Source: Panopea generosa
Taxonomy: Eukaryota > Mollusca > Bivalvia > Adapedonta > Hiatellidae
Direction of reading: 5' to 3'
Assembly: GCA_029582155.1 (NCBI GenBank)
Contig: CM055897.1
Location: forward strand, 7,707,161-7,771,160
DNA: 64,000 nt
This document shows positions 51,001 to 59,759 of this stretch, piece by piece. A program made the position numbers and the translations under genes. A model generated the notes under the pieces. That model was not told the origin of the DNA. It worked only from the letters and a program-made list of their open reading frames with translations, and did not search any database. Every line of letters starts with the position of its first letter. The stretch's first letter is position 1.

Positions 51001-52913
51001 ACGTTCATATAGCTGTTTTGTTATATGACGTGTATATAGCTTAGACAAAAATAAAGATAATAACTATGCAATGAATGGCGGAATGAAAATAAAATTATTT
51101 AAAGAAATATAAAGGTACTGAGATTACTTCATTAAGTTAAGTAATCCGAAATAGATATTCTAACTGCAAACATGTTTTATTTTGTGTATTATTATGTTTG
51201 TTTTATAGACATCGCATTGATATCGTGTAATTAACTAAATACAAGTTCGTTATGATAAACCAATACAAAATGTTTATAAATATTACAGCACAACTATATA
51301 CAGTTTCTCGTCATCATATACATATATATACATATATATTAACAAATATTTCATTACATAACAGGTATGTTTTTTACTTTAAATTGATAATGTATATATA
51401 GATCCGTCAAACGGACACTAATTGACCAGTACACGCAATCACGGAATGCAGAACATTGAATTTCAAGAGACCAATTTGCTTTGAAAACTACTTGAAAATC
51501 CTCCAACGTAACCTTAGTCATTACCTATTTAAACTGCGTACATCTAACCATAGATACCCTATGGAAACGGAGATAGGCAAATACCTCCATAGAAAATAGA
51601 GTATGCTTAAAATGTAACGAAGTGGGTTCAGAAATACACTACATTGTATTTATTTAGATGCTTGAAATTTCAACGAGAACGCGAAATTTCTATTAAAAAG
51701 AAACCATTATTTAACCACACATGATATACAAGCGCTGCATAATTTGCTGTCCTCGCAAAACGAAACAGAACTGATCAACTTATGCAAATTTGCACGCATA
51801 CTTATGAAAGAGTGTAATTAATTCCGTACAAACATGCTAAACACCGGCTTCTTGGTACACCGTCAAATATATCAATAACATGGTTGTAACTGATAGTAAA
51901 TAATAGTATCCCACACTGTCGATTATATTCTTGCCGCAAGTGCACATGGCAGGATTTTCCCCAACGTAGCCAAATAATGTAATTTCATTCACGGCGAAAC
52001 GGCCATATTTTATTGATTATGCAACCCGACAGACAACGTACTAACATGTACTTCACACTTCCTCCCTGATTAAAGACGCTTAAATTCAAGAATATAACGA
52101 TAAAATCCGAAGCTACCTCACTGTGACTTCTGACAGTGTGAGTCCAGATCGGCGTATGTACGGTTTAAGCTGGAGACAACAGCGGTATTAGTTCCTGACT
52201 ACACGCCAGAGTCTAATGACGATGGTCACTGACAGCCGTGTGGTATACACTGGATGTGACAGGAGAGGACTAGCACAATTAATACTACCTATTATAAAAT
52301 TTGTATGTTTTCCTCATTTTTACATGTAAATGTTATGAGAGAATAAATGTCATTGTTGTTGTTGAATAAATAATAACAATAATAGTAATAATTATGATAA
52401 TAATGATATCAGTAATAAAATAATAATAATGATATGATAATAATGGTATGATTAATAATAATACGGATAGAAAAAAGCAACAATAGTTATTATAATAATA
52501 ATAATAATAAAATAATAATAATAATAAAGATAATAATCATAATCACATAAATGATAATAATAATGCTATGACAAGATGGAAGCCGTACCCAGTGCCTTCG
52601 TCAGTTACAGGCTTACAGAGGAATTCGACCATCAAACAGACACGGGCACGCATATACATATAGATATGTAAAGTATAACCATATCGCAATACATAAGCAC
52701 TAACATAATATCCTTGACAATTTATCAATGAATAGCATTCAATGTGACTGGTCTCATTTGCATAATATGCTAAACGGGTCGTAAAACCCAGTCCACTACC
52801 AGTTGATCTATCACAGTTACATACAACAATATAAAATAGTTAATAAATATACTTACCTGAATCTTGGAAAGAAGAGAGACTGTCAATAACACAGTTGTTA
52901 AAAGTTCCAACAT
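27044..52913 (-). CDS. VWDE-like sushi/EGF/vWD membrane protein (23 exons)
   Basis: Twenty-three GT-AG exons join in frame to 3,399 bp, 1,132 residues. Order: signal peptide (1-19); atypical sushi (20-96); two sushi modules (97-150, 151-208); EGF (209-246); a 21-bp exon; a VWDE-type region (254-499); vWD domain (about 513-670, with CTCAVSVRAGGD and GLCGSFDG); a long Cys-containing region; EGF (about 885-915, CFGNCYGNGIC then CTCFSGYSGADC); a furin-like RSKR-S at 993-997; a short Cys-rich stretch; and helix about 1,097-1,120 followed by KTKF and a very short tail. The EGF-to-vWD order and the CTCAV..GGD segment are those of von Willebrand factor D and EGF domain-containing proteins. The sushi front end and the membrane anchor are variations. 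It likely acts at the cell surface or is shed; ligand unknown. The last exon is uncertain: a donor 13 bp downstream would give a longer tail ending at 26,952. Two introns hold kilobase minisatellites. Confidence 0.85.
27817..27942 (-). CDS. VWDE-like gene exon 22: transmembrane helix
   Basis: 126 bp, phase 1/1. DCATDTPDNSPD then a hydrophobic run (VSAALLIIIVIAVLLFI) ended by KTKF. Donor GTAAAC; an alternative donor GTATAT at 27,804 would add KPK and change phase. Confidence 0.82.
28489..28588 (-). CDS. VWDE-like gene exon 21: juxtamembrane Cys-rich
   Basis: 100 bp, phase 0 to 1. Six cysteines lie in or near SGYCFLGGMC, NGCNKCVPQ and the start of the next exon. Acceptor TTACAG, donor GTAAAA. 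Confidence 0.8.
28722..28838 (+). repeat. CATA tetranucleotide microsatellite
   Basis: Nearly pure (CATA)n run, interrupted only near its left end, in the intron between exons 20 and 21 of the VWDE-like gene. Confidence 0.97.
29087..29356 (-). CDS. VWDE-like gene exon 20: with furin-like site
   Basis: 270 bp, phase 0. Contains NGLCCAPEERSKRSAGNDAG; RSKR-S matches the furin consensus R-x-K/R-R. This suggests possible cleavage about 100 residues before the membrane helix. Confidence 0.85.
29972..30156 (-). CDS. VWDE-like gene exon 19: second half of second EGF
   Basis: 185 bp, phase 1 to 0. Starts DGCTCFSGYSGADC, completing the EGF, then a cysteine-rich stretch (GFCDLEVDDCSCFN, FYCGTKTRR). 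Confidence 0.88.
30455..30623 (-). CDS. VWDE-like gene exon 18: first half of second EGF
   Basis: 169 bp, phase 0 to 1. Ends NSCFGNCYGNGICQS, the first three cysteines of an EGF module. Confidence 0.88.
30857..31003 (-). CDS. VWDE-like gene exon 17
   Basis: 147 bp, phase 0. Contains DAIDECSNYLQDTYVAVNAS and AAINMCAYDLT; helix-like with two cysteines. Confidence 0.85.
31258..31558 (-). CDS. VWDE-like gene exon 16
   Basis: 301 bp, phase 2 to 0. Post-vWD region with several cysteines (FCVCEAAIEG, AICSKSEGQLCS) and a basic GKKRSTSS. Confidence 0.85.
31950..32203 (-). CDS. VWDE-like gene exon 15: end of vWD domain
   Basis: 254 bp, phase 0 to 2. Contains FLNVYVYMSPKDIGNVEGLC followed by GSFDGND, the conserved GLCG-x-x-DG vWD close. 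Confidence 0.9.
32530..32712 (-). CDS. VWDE-like gene exon 14: vWD domain
   Basis: 183 bp, phase 0. Contains TASCNANRAYCTCAVSVRAG and DIFTVNICSGSKVI, characteristic of VWDE-type vWD domains. Confidence 0.88.
32922..32985 (-). CDS. VWDE-like gene exon 13: vWD domain
   Basis: 64 bp, phase 2 to 0. PYENQERGDFILYINTKYKI, matching the vWD Y-x-x-x-x-x-G-x-F-x-LY segment. Confidence 0.88.
33550..33835 (+). repeat. Diverged ~110-bp tandem repeat in intron
   Basis: About three units sharing ATGTTTGAGAC-GTTTCAAAC, CATGAAACAA and CAGTTCCAGCA-AAA, between vWD exons 12 and 13. Confidence 0.6.
34734..34816 (-). CDS. VWDE-like gene exon 12: start of vWD domain
   Basis: 83 bp, phase 0 to 2. RCSSVVDPHMTTFSGL is the vWD opening (C-x-x-x-x-DPH-x-x-TF-x-G). 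Donor GTATGT. Confidence 0.85.
34984..36645 (+). repeat. 23-bp intron minisatellite
   Basis: About 70 units of ACTTGTATTACCACATNGATCTA, where N is mostly A or C. It is interrupted once at 35,485-35,535 by a unique segment (AATGATCTATTAAAGAAGAGG) that recurs at 36,645-36,695 as the right border. In the intron between exons 11 and 12 of the VWDE-like gene. Confidence 0.97.
36813..36983 (-). CDS. VWDE-like gene exon 11
   Basis: 171 bp, phase 0. Includes DNWVSQNYSMEIKATSSTYN and HAIWKNYETDVAT. The next intron holds the 23-bp minisatellite. Confidence 0.85.
37631..37846 (-). CDS. VWDE-like gene exon 10
   Basis: 216 bp, phase 0. Contains VPIGCAYKD, SKCKPQLTMI, YTCSRSE and SWCGNDID. Ends at GTAAGT. 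Confidence 0.85.
38599..38673 (-). CDS. VWDE-like gene exon 9
   Basis: 75 bp, phase 0. IQCQLRAAESAKGPVVSEGF; its cysteine probably pairs with FRCDF of exon 7. Confidence 0.85.
38889..39098 (+). mobile_element. tRNA-derived SINE, family A, full copy
   Basis: Head GTGGAGCGCGTGGTCCAGTG with box A, then box B GGGTTCAATCC. Body TGTGGTGTCCTTGAGCAAGA and tail AATCGAAGTAAAATAGATAA. It is flanked by a 9-bp direct repeat AATGCTTAA (38,881 and 39,099), consistent with target-site duplication. Lies in the intron between exons 8 and 9. Confidence 0.88.
39245..39353 (-). CDS. VWDE-like gene exon 8
   Basis: 109 bp, phase 2 to 0. Continues YINGVYVLTTGPSGQMSQLI. Donor GTAAGT. Confidence 0.85.
40429..40594 (-). 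CDS. VWDE-like gene exon 7: VWDE-type region
   Basis: 166 bp, phase 1 to 2. Peptide includes LPETVEVKADLVYSK and FRCDFISPVDVDDYNYYVYW, an Ig-like C...W pattern. Confidence 0.85.
40806..40905 (-). mobile_element. SINE family A tail remnant
   Basis: Contains CTCAAAACTTGTATTAACCG and TTCCTGGGTCGAACCAGTAT, the reverse complement of the 3' half of family A. No tRNA-like head. Confidence 0.5.
40985..41005 (-). CDS. VWDE-like gene exon 6: 21-bp microexon
   Basis: Acceptor ATTTCAG and donor GTAAGT bracket 21 bp, phase 1/1, encoding FLLDRQ with split codons at both ends. Skipping it keeps frame, so it may be alternative. Evidence is splice sites and phase only. Confidence 0.55.
41503..41616 (-). CDS. 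VWDE-like gene exon 5: EGF domain
   Basis: 114 bp, phase 1/1. Six-cysteine EGF: SCTSTPCLNGGNC, FNCTCAEGFQGIMC. Confidence 0.93.
41857..42146. mobile_element. Hairpin element (MITE/foldback-like)
   Basis: Arms 41,857-41,954 and 42,047-42,146 are reverse complements with about three mismatches and a 2-base indel, around a 92-bp AT-rich loop. The arms are clearly more GC-rich than the surroundings and contain a smaller inverted repeat (GGTAGTTGG...CCAACTACC). Lies in the intron between EGF exon 5 and sushi exon 4. Confidence 0.88.
42439..42612 (-). CDS. VWDE-like gene exon 4: sushi domain
   Basis: 174 bp, phase 1/1. Pattern ECGNPENLP, ATYVCITDYTHNDGS, RICQPNGVWSGTEPTC. A paralogous module to exon 3. 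Confidence 0.92.
42949..44920 (+). repeat. 12/15-bp intron minisatellite
   Basis: About 2 kb of TCTATATCAATG and TCTATTATATCAATG units, with higher-order patterns such as AATGCCTATTTTTTCATTGTTTATAGC recurring near 43,960, 44,050 and 44,170. It fills the intron between sushi exons 3 and 4 and ends about 50 bp from exon 3. Confidence 0.97.
44974..45135 (-). CDS. VWDE-like gene exon 3: sushi domain
   Basis: 162 bp, phase 1/1. Four-cysteine sushi: WCVSPDVPPTASV, ATYTCQPGYSHTGGD, RTCTLSSGWSGTAPTC. Its downstream donor is only about 50 bp from the edge of a 2-kb minisatellite. Confidence 0.92.
45418..45550 (-). mobile_element. SINE family A, 3' part
   Basis: Reverse complement of the family A tail: AATTGTGAAACAAGTTTTGA and CTTCCTGGGTAGAATCAGTA. 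The matching head lies at 45,848-45,922, so the copy may be split by about 300 bp of inserted DNA. Confidence 0.6.
45848..45922 (-). mobile_element. SINE family A, tRNA-like head
   Basis: GTGGCGGAGGATCGAACACA, then ACGACTCTCCG and GATCTACCACTAGAC are the reverse complement of box B and box A of family A. Confidence 0.65.
46447..46533. repeat. Short hairpin inverted repeat
   Basis: GTGTTCATTAAGTAAA...AACAATTAAGAAACC pairs with GGTTTCCTAATTGTT...TTTACTTAATGAACAC, with one mismatch and a small insertion. Arms are about 36 bp, loop about 15 bp. Confidence 0.8.
47468..47632 (+). repeat. Three-copy ~60-bp tandem repeat
   Basis: Units share CATGTCCATAATCGATATTA then GTATTTGAT and GTGCCTCATGACAGT. 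It lies about 40 bp downstream of exon 2 of the VWDE-like gene. Confidence 0.9.
47672..47903 (-). CDS. VWDE-like gene exon 2: atypical sushi-like module
   Basis: 232 bp, phase 0 to 1. Contains VVEVGTVCVYEGGGTVRRME and C-SASGQW, the sushi G-x-x-V-x-x-x-C ... C-x-x-x-G-x-W pattern. The expected last cysteine is absent. Confidence 0.8.
48357..48652 (+). mobile_element. LINE endonuclease fragment
   Basis: The frame reads LIGDVNARTSQLLDF and, further on, NTHGLIELYRNSNLSILNG, fitting the GD-x-NAR and N-x-x-G-x-x-L-x-x-L motifs of apurinic-type endonucleases of non-LTR elements. The catalytic SDH end is missing. In intron 1 of the VWDE-like gene. Confidence 0.65.
48955..49560 (-). mobile_element. 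LINE reverse transcriptase C-terminal fragment
   Basis: An open 201-residue frame ends with LRLSSHQLRIETGRYMPNRV, the zinc-knuckle-like CTLCNCSDIDDEYHFVLVC and a Tyr-rich end. This is the C-terminal region downstream of the RT domain in Jockey/CR1-type non-LTR elements. No YADD-type catalytic core remains. Opposite orientation to the neighbouring endonuclease fragment. Confidence 0.8.
49789..49807 (+). repeat. Poly-C run
   Basis: Nineteen consecutive C bases followed by TCCC in an otherwise AT-rich intron. Confidence 0.95.
51430..51830 (+). mobile_element. Degraded LINE 3' remnant
   Basis: Broken frames read FKLRTSNHRYPMETEIGKY and LKCNEVGSEIHYIVFI. This is the same C-terminal LINE signature as 48,955-49,560 but with stop codons, on the plus strand. 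Confidence 0.55.
52370..52565. repeat. AAT/ATA-rich simple repeat
   Basis: Interrupted AATAAT trinucleotide runs. A similar weaker stretch lies at 48,240-48,345. Confidence 0.85.
52857..52913 (-). CDS. VWDE-like gene exon 1: signal peptide
   Basis: MLELLTTVLLTVSLLSKIQ then donor GTAAGT, phase 0. Intron 1 is about 5 kb and carries LINE remnants. A GTA-repeat tract begins about 520 bp upstream of this ATG. Confidence 0.8.
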
Positions 52914-53375
52914 TTCATCCAACTATATAGTATATAGACTACAGTAATATGTTCATTCGACAGTGTGCATAGCTTATATGTTTCAAATTTGGCTAGCAAA
53001 CCAGTCATTATTAGTCACGTTTAATATGCATGAGGCATAACTTCCTTGTTAATATATAAGATATTGGATCTTATTATTAACTTCCTCTTTCTTTCTTTTT
53101 ATGGCATTTCTTCAATATATCGAAATTATAAAAAAGAATATTGTAAAGTGAAATATATATATATATAAATTTGTAATTTTCCAATGTAAAGTTCCGCTGG
53201 GCGTTTTAAAAACGATTAATTAAAACTGAATAAAAAGCTTATTTCGGCACCTTCATTTCACACATTTTAGAAATGTCGTTCCACAGTGAATGTAATACCT
53301 GCAGTTTTGTAGTACATGTAGTAGCTGGAGTATATAATGAATGTGTTATATGATGTTTTTCGCCGCTTTCAACAA

Positions 53376-53422
53376 GTGTTCAGCATCTTGAGACTGTATC
53401 CTTAGCAGTGCCATAATGAACT
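53376..53422 (+). repeat. Dispersed segment, copy 1, left of GTA tract
   Basis: TCTTGAGACTGTATCC-TAGCAGTGCCATAATGAAC together with an upstream TTCAACAAGTGTT recurs at 63,700-63,752. Confidence 0.8.
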
Positions 53423-53430
53423 ATCAGGCT

Positions 53431-53714
53431 GATAGTAGTAGTAGTAGTAGATATAGTAGTGGTAGTAGTAGTAGTAGTTGTAGTAGTAGTAGTAGTAGTA
53501 GCAGTAACAGTAGCAGTAGCAGTAAAAGAAGCAGAAACAGCAGCAGCAGCAGTAGCAGTAGTAAAAGTAATAGTAGTTGTTGCTGATGAAGTAATAGTAA
53601 TAATTGCAGAAGTAATAGTTGTTGCAATTTTTGTAGTAGTAGTAGTAGTAGTAGTAATACAAGAAATAGTAGTAGTAGTAGTAGATGATGTAGTTGAAGA
53701 TGAAGTAAAAGTAA

Positions 53715-53759
<45 letters not shown>

Positions 53760-53896
53760 AAGTAGTTGTAGTTGTTGTTGTAGTAGCTGTAATAGTAGTT
53801 GTAGTACTACTAGTTGTTGCAATAAAAGTATTAATCATAGTAATAGTTGTAGTAGTAGTAGTTATAGCAGCAGTAGTAGTAGTAGTAGTAGAAATT

Positions 53897-53944
<48 letters not shown>

Positions 53945-54335
53945 ATAGTTGTTGTAGTAGTAGTAGTAGTAGTAGTAATAATAGTAGTAGCAGTTGTAGT
54001 AGTAATAGTAAGAGTAGTTGTTGCTGTTGAAGTTATAATAATAATAACAGTAGAATTAGTTGTTGTAGTTGTGGACGAGGAAGAAATAGTAGTAGTATTA
54101 GTAAATGTAGATGATGTAGTTGTAGATGCAGTAGAAGTAGTTGTTGTAGTTGTAGTTGTGGAAGAAATAATTGTAGTAGTGAAGTAATAGTATATGATGT
54201 TGTTGTAGATCCAGTAGTAGTAGAAGTAGTAGTAGTAGTAGTTGTAGTAGTAGTAGTAGTAGTAGATGCTGTAGAAATAGTAGAAGTAGAAGTAGTAGTA
54301 ATAGTAGTAGTAGTATAAGTAGAAGTAGTAGTAGC

Positions 54336-54371
<36 letters not shown>

Positions 54372-54386
54372 TGTAGTAGAAGTAGC

Positions 54387-54439
<53 letters not shown>

Positions 54440-54533
54440 AAGTAGTAGTAGTAGTAGTAGATGCTGTAGAAATAGTAGAAGTAGTAGCAGTTGTAATAGT
54501 AGTAGAAGTATTAGTGGAAGTAGTTTTAGCAGC

Positions 54534-54583
<50 letters not shown>

Positions 54584-55001
54584 CGGTAGTAGTGGTAGTA
54601 GTTGTTGCTGTTGAAGTAATAATAATAATTGCAGTTGAAGAAGTAGAAGTATTAGTATTAGTATTAGTAGTTGAAGAAGTTGGTGTTGTTGTAGTAGAAA
54701 TAGTAGTAGTAGCAGTAGTAGTAGTAGTAGTAGTAGAAGTAATAGTAGTGGTAGTAGTTAAAATAGTAGTTGTAGTAGTAGAAGAAGTTGTAGTTGTAGT
54801 TGTAAAAGTAGTTGTAATAGTAGCAATAGTAGTAGTTGTTTTTGTTGAAGTAGTAGTTTATAAAGTACTGATATTAATTGTAATAATAAAAAGTATATAG
54901 TGGTGATAGTAGTGTTGTTAGTAATAGTACTAGTAGTAGATGTAATAGTAGAAGTAGTAGTAGTAGCAGTAGTAGTAGTAGAAGAAGTTGTTGTTATAGT
55001 A

Positions 55002-55034
<33 letters not shown>

Positions 55035-55203
55035 ATATTAGTAGTAGTGGTAGTTGTAGTAGTAGTACTATTAGAAGTAGTGGTAGTAGTTGTAGTACTA
55101 GTAGTAGTAATAGTAGTATTTGTAATAGTAGTTGTTGCTGTTTAAGTATTAGTTGTAAATGTAGTACATGCAGTTGTTATTGTTGTTGTTGTTGTTGTTG
55201 TTT

Positions 55204-55255
<52 letters not shown>

Positions 55256-55383
55256 AGCAGTATATAAAGTAATGATATTGACAGTATCTAAAAAAATATA
55301 TTGTTGTAGTATTAGTATTAGTAGTAGTAGAAGTAGTATTAGTAGTAGTAGTAGTTGTTGTAGTAGTAGTAGTTGTAATATAA
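53431..55383 (+). repeat. 2-kb imperfect GTA trinucleotide tract
   Basis: Mostly GTA (TAC on the other strand) with GTT, GAA and GCA variants in the same three-base register. Interruptions lie near 54,858-54,897 and 55,260-55,310. The open valine-rich frames across it are by-products of the repeat. The tract starts about 520 bp upstream of the VWDE-like start codon. Confidence 0.97.
55166..55256 (+). repeat. TTG trinucleotide run
   Basis: Nearly pure (TTG)n inside the larger GTA tract. Confidence 0.95.
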
Positions 55384-55765
55384 GTAATTTACAAAACTTT
55401 AACTGTAATAAAAACAGTAACATATCAAATTGACTAATCAATAAATATAAAAACAGTTTGGTCATGTTAACTTCGACATAGCGAATCACAGTGCAGTTCG
55501 TTTAGATATATATGATATGAGTTTGGAACATAACCAAACTTCCTCATGGGTAATTGTGATTTTTCATATTGATATAAATGATAACCAATTAAATACAAAT
55601 TACCACTTTTGTCTAACTAGTGGTATTTGGTCACTATTCTGCTAATGATTGCTTTCTTTTGAAATTAAAATAGCTCAGTTAATATCTACAACTAAAATAG
55701 TGCCATTTAAAATGCTGCAGAATATAAACTATGTTTAACATTGTCAATGTGGTGTTTTATTTACC

Positions 55766-55927
55766 GGGCCGACCAAACCTGGCACTCTCCTTTAAATGCT
55801 GAGCGTCAAGCGAGGAAACCTCTAGTATCATTTTTTAAAGTCTTTGGAATTACATGGTCGGGGATCGAACCCATGACCTTCTGCATGCGAGGCGAACGCT
55901 ATAGCACTAGACCACGCTCTGCGGTAG
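55766..55927 (-). mobile_element. tRNA-derived SINE, family C
   Basis: The reverse complement has head GTGGTCTAGTGCTATAGCGT and box B GGGTTCGATCCC. The plus-strand left part reads CCGGGCCGACCAAACCTGGC. Related copy at 63,806-63,950. Confidence 0.75.
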
Positions 55928-56059
55928 GCCATATTGTGAAATAAGATGTAATTTAACATCACAACCATCGACCCACTCTTTTTGACTATTCTTGTCCCAC
56001 AGCTAAGGGTTGTTTATTTATTTTTTACGTCCAAAAGATTTTAGACCTCTTTCAAGTGG

Positions 56060-56265
56060 TAAAAAAGCGGGGTGCTAGTCTAATGGGTGGAGTGTTGGTC
56101 GCTCATGCCAGAGATTGAGAGTTCCGATCCCCAGCTCGACCCAAATGCCTGCCAGAAAACAACACTCTACTGGTTTTACCCAGGAAGCGGATTCGAGAGC
56201 GGTCCATATAAGCCCTGAGCTTTCATCGAAATCGAGCTCAGGTATACACTAAGTGGTGAAATTTA
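56060..56265 (+). mobile_element. tRNA-derived SINE, family D
   Basis: GGGGTGCTAGTCTAATGGGT (box A-like) and GAGTTCCGATCCCC (box B-like), then a body with CTACTGGTTTTACCCAGGAA and CGAGCTCAGGTATACACTAA. Confidence 0.7.
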
Positions 56266-57800
56266 TGAATACTCCGAAAATGTTATTTCTTATTTGCTTA
56301 TGTTGGGATGTTTTGTCACAAATCCAATATGACAATATGTCGTCCTATATGGTTTAGGGTATAATAAAACACTATCACTACAGACAAAAATGTTACTGCA
56401 GTATTTTTTGATTATATATCATAACCAAGTTTTGCGCAATCAAGCGTGAAATTTTAAAAATCGTTGTTTTTAAACCTTCGTTTTTATCAACCCCGGCGTA
56501 ATTATTAGATGTAAAGGTAACATAAATTGAGATATATTTTGTTGGTTTGATGCGAAGTTGACTGAGTGATGCAAGTAGTACAAAAAGTCACCAGGGAATA
56601 GAAATGATATGTAGAGAAACCAAAAGAGTGATGCATATGGAAAATCAACAAACAATAATTATTTTTGTTTAATTATGACTTCGTTACGGAGAGGTTTGTT
56701 GAGATTACGACTTATATTAGTCATATGTATATTTGTTTGGTTTATATAAATTTTGATTTGGAAGATGTACTGATTAAATGCTGAAAATACTTAAAATATG
56801 GTAAGCAAATATGGTATGTTATAGCTCTAATTATTTGTTTTTATATTATCCGTATATCATTCTTCAATCAAGTATTTAACAGTTACTGTATATATTCTTT
56901 ATCACACAAAACCTGCCACCTTAAACTATAACGCTAGTATAAATATAATATAATTGGTTGATCAAGCCAATGTGCAAACATAAGCAATATATAACCAGCC
57001 TGCTGATAAAGACGTGTCATAGTCAACATGGGAATTGAATCTTTGTTATACAGACGTTTTCAATACAAATTTATATGTTACGCAATTTGTTGTTATTTTA
57101 TATGATTGAGTTGATTCAAAAGGCACAAGCGTGCACTCGCTTTATTTTATTATGTAAACGAAAAAACGTATAACATGTATATTGGAATGGTTATATAATG
57201 TAAATCAACAACATGAATATACAACATTACATATAAAGGCATTACTTATCAACCCTTTTCGTGAACTCTAATGACTTTCGATGCATTCACAAGAGCCAGC
57301 CGACACCTCTGTTAATCTTTAAATGTGAAAACATCGTTTTTTAAATTACGGAAATTATCGTTAAAGATCCAATTCAATCGTATATACTCAGTAAATTCCA
57401 TCATCCAGCAGTTTTAGAACGGTCGCTAGATATGTGCAAAAATATAAATGCAGAAATAATATATAGAAAATATAATACGAACTATACTACTTGGATCGCA
57501 GTTACTAAAGTGGTTGTTTATACGCCGTATATGAACAAAGTGTGTGAAGTTTGGAATAAATGCAGAAGGCAAGTCGGTGATATTAACATCTATATATTAT
57601 TTCTGTAAGCAGCCGTCTGTAAATTGACGTATCTCCTCCGAAACCGCTTGAAGGAACGTGCTAATTTTTCGTATGTGGGGCTTTATAAATGTGGCGAAGA
57701 AGATAAGCTATGTGGCAAAGTGGATAATGTATCAACGTAGCTTCAGGAAAGATTTTCAATCACCACGATCGCAGATTCAGTCACTATCGCCATGGAACTT
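56266..57800. other. AT-rich stretch without recognised feature
   Basis: I see no exon, domain or tandem array, only short chance frames. Confidence 0.45.
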
Positions 57801-57802
57801 GC

Positions 57803-57955
57803 CGGTATTTGCTGCCACCTGTGAATGGTGAAACACACCAATAGGGTGCCGGTATTTGCTGCCACCTGTCAATGGTGAAACACACTACGTAGGGAGCAAT
57901 CGGTATTTGCTGCCACCTGTCAATGGTGAAACACACTACGTAGGGAGCAATCGTT
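57803..57955 (+). repeat. Three-copy ~50-bp tandem repeat
   Basis: Units begin CGGTATTTGCTGCCACCTGT and continue AATGGTGAAACACAC. Two of the three end ACTACGTAGGGAGCAAT. Confidence 0.92.
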
Positions 57956-57977
57956 GCATTGCAACAAAAAAATTGTG

Positions 57978-58440
57978 ATAATAATAAGTGTGATGCGTAA
58001 AGATTAAGTAATAAAGCTAAGTTAGGAAGAATTTTTGTATTTTATTGAACAGAACTGGAACCTGATGAAAATGTTCTTGCTTCTCCCGCCTGCTACCGTA
58101 TGCTCCCGGTGCCATGCAATGCATGCTCCCCATGCAAGCCAGTAGTTCGACAATCTGCCGCTATCACGTGCTGCCACACAACGAAGGGAGCAATCATTGC
58201 ACTACAACTGAATGATAACACATGAAAATTGTGATGATAAAAAGTATGATGCGTAAGGATTAAGTAATAAAGCTATGTTAGGAAGAATATTTGTATTTTA
58301 TGGGACAGAAGTGGTACGTGATGAAAGTGCACTTGCTTCTCCCGCCTGCTACTGTATGCTCCCGGTACCATGCAATGAATGCTCCCCTCGCTCGCCAGCA
58401 TTTCGACATTCAGCCGCTATCATTATTTCTATCAGACAGT
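57978..58440 (+). repeat. Two-copy ~256-bp tandem duplication
   Basis: Landmarks GATGCGTAANGATTAAGTAA, TTGCTTCTCCCGCCTGCTAC and CCATGCAATGNATGCTCCCC each occur twice, about 256 bp apart. The second copy is followed by three short GGGAAACGCAA-type repeats near 58,490-58,540. Confidence 0.85.
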
Positions 58441-59759
58441 TTTCGACGTTTTTCATGTTTTTTATAGAGTTCACATCACTTATTAAGGTAAGGGGAACGC
58501 GGAAAAGGTTAGGGAAACGCAATTTAGGGAAACGCAATAACAGTTACACCCTACCGTCAATATGTTTATGCGGTTTATAAAGCTTGATTGAATGTGCGGG
58601 TCATTGCTTGAGAATAATTTTGCCACAGTCAACCAAACCATGCTCCACCAAACACCTGCCTCAACTCCGTGCGCAGCACGGGTAATAGCTAGTAATTATA
58701 TAATAATTTAATTTCGTTTTTCACCAAATTTCACGAATGCAAGATTAACGATATATATTCTAGGCATTAAGTTAAGAAATATATAATAATAGATTGCCGA
58801 ATTTATATCATACTATTTCTTGATATGAAAGTAGGTAATTACAATAATTGTGCACCGCATTCATTTTTTTTCCAACTGATAGTTTATTTAAATAATACAT
58901 CTTTTATTTCTTATGGGCTTTATACATTATTCAACTGTTCAAACGTGCGTTCTTTTTGCAACAAATTAAATAACATTCCACATATCTACATGTAAATTTG
59001 GTTTGAAAAACATACACGATAAATATGATCAAACGGACATGAAAATTTTTATTCTGCCAGCAGAATAACAGAACAGCAGAACGAGTTGCCAGCAGAATAG
59101 CAGAGCATCAGAATGAAATATTTTCATTCTGCCAGCAGAACAGCAGAATAGCAGAATGAAAATTGGACAGAAATGAAAGTTGTTTTTATTACTTATTTTA
59201 GTACAGTTGCCTGCATGAACACACCGTTAGTCGTTTTCTTACAAACAATCACAATCCAGAAGTTAAAGGGGAATCGTTTTTCTCATTTCACCAAAAGTAA
59301 TATTCACATTTTTTTCACCGGATTAACGTTCAAACTAACAATTATTAGCCGGGTTCACCTCCATGTACCATGTTCATAAAAGTTTCAGCGAAAGTTTCAA
59401 ACGAAACCCGTTCCGGTGAAATGAAAGCATGATTTTTTTCATCGTTTCACCGTGGATTTGCATTGTAAAACATTATGCCTGACGTATATCGCTAACGAAT
59501 TATTTTATATCACTTTTTTATTCTTGATTTTAGTTCGCTTTCATGCATGAACATGCAGGAAGGCTTAAGAAGAGTCACTACCCGAAAGTTAAAGGGGAAC
59601 TTTATCTCATTTCACCAAATGGAACATTCTCATTTTTTAACCTAATTTACGTTCAAACTACCATTTATTAGCCGGGTCCACGTCTGTAAATCATTTAACA
59701 CATGCACCACACTTTGCTTGTTTATAACAATGCAATACGATGTACTGCATCTAGTTATG

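Noticed and set aside
53459-54187. Open frame of 242 valine-rich residues
   Set aside because: It lies entirely in the GTA trinucleotide tract, which has no stop in that register. The opposite strand is equally open with poly-Leu, poly-Thr or poly-Tyr.
55830-55925. Possible tRNA gene on the minus strand
   Set aside because: Box A and B-like blocks sit in a SINE family with a second copy at 63.8 kb; no clean acceptor stem.
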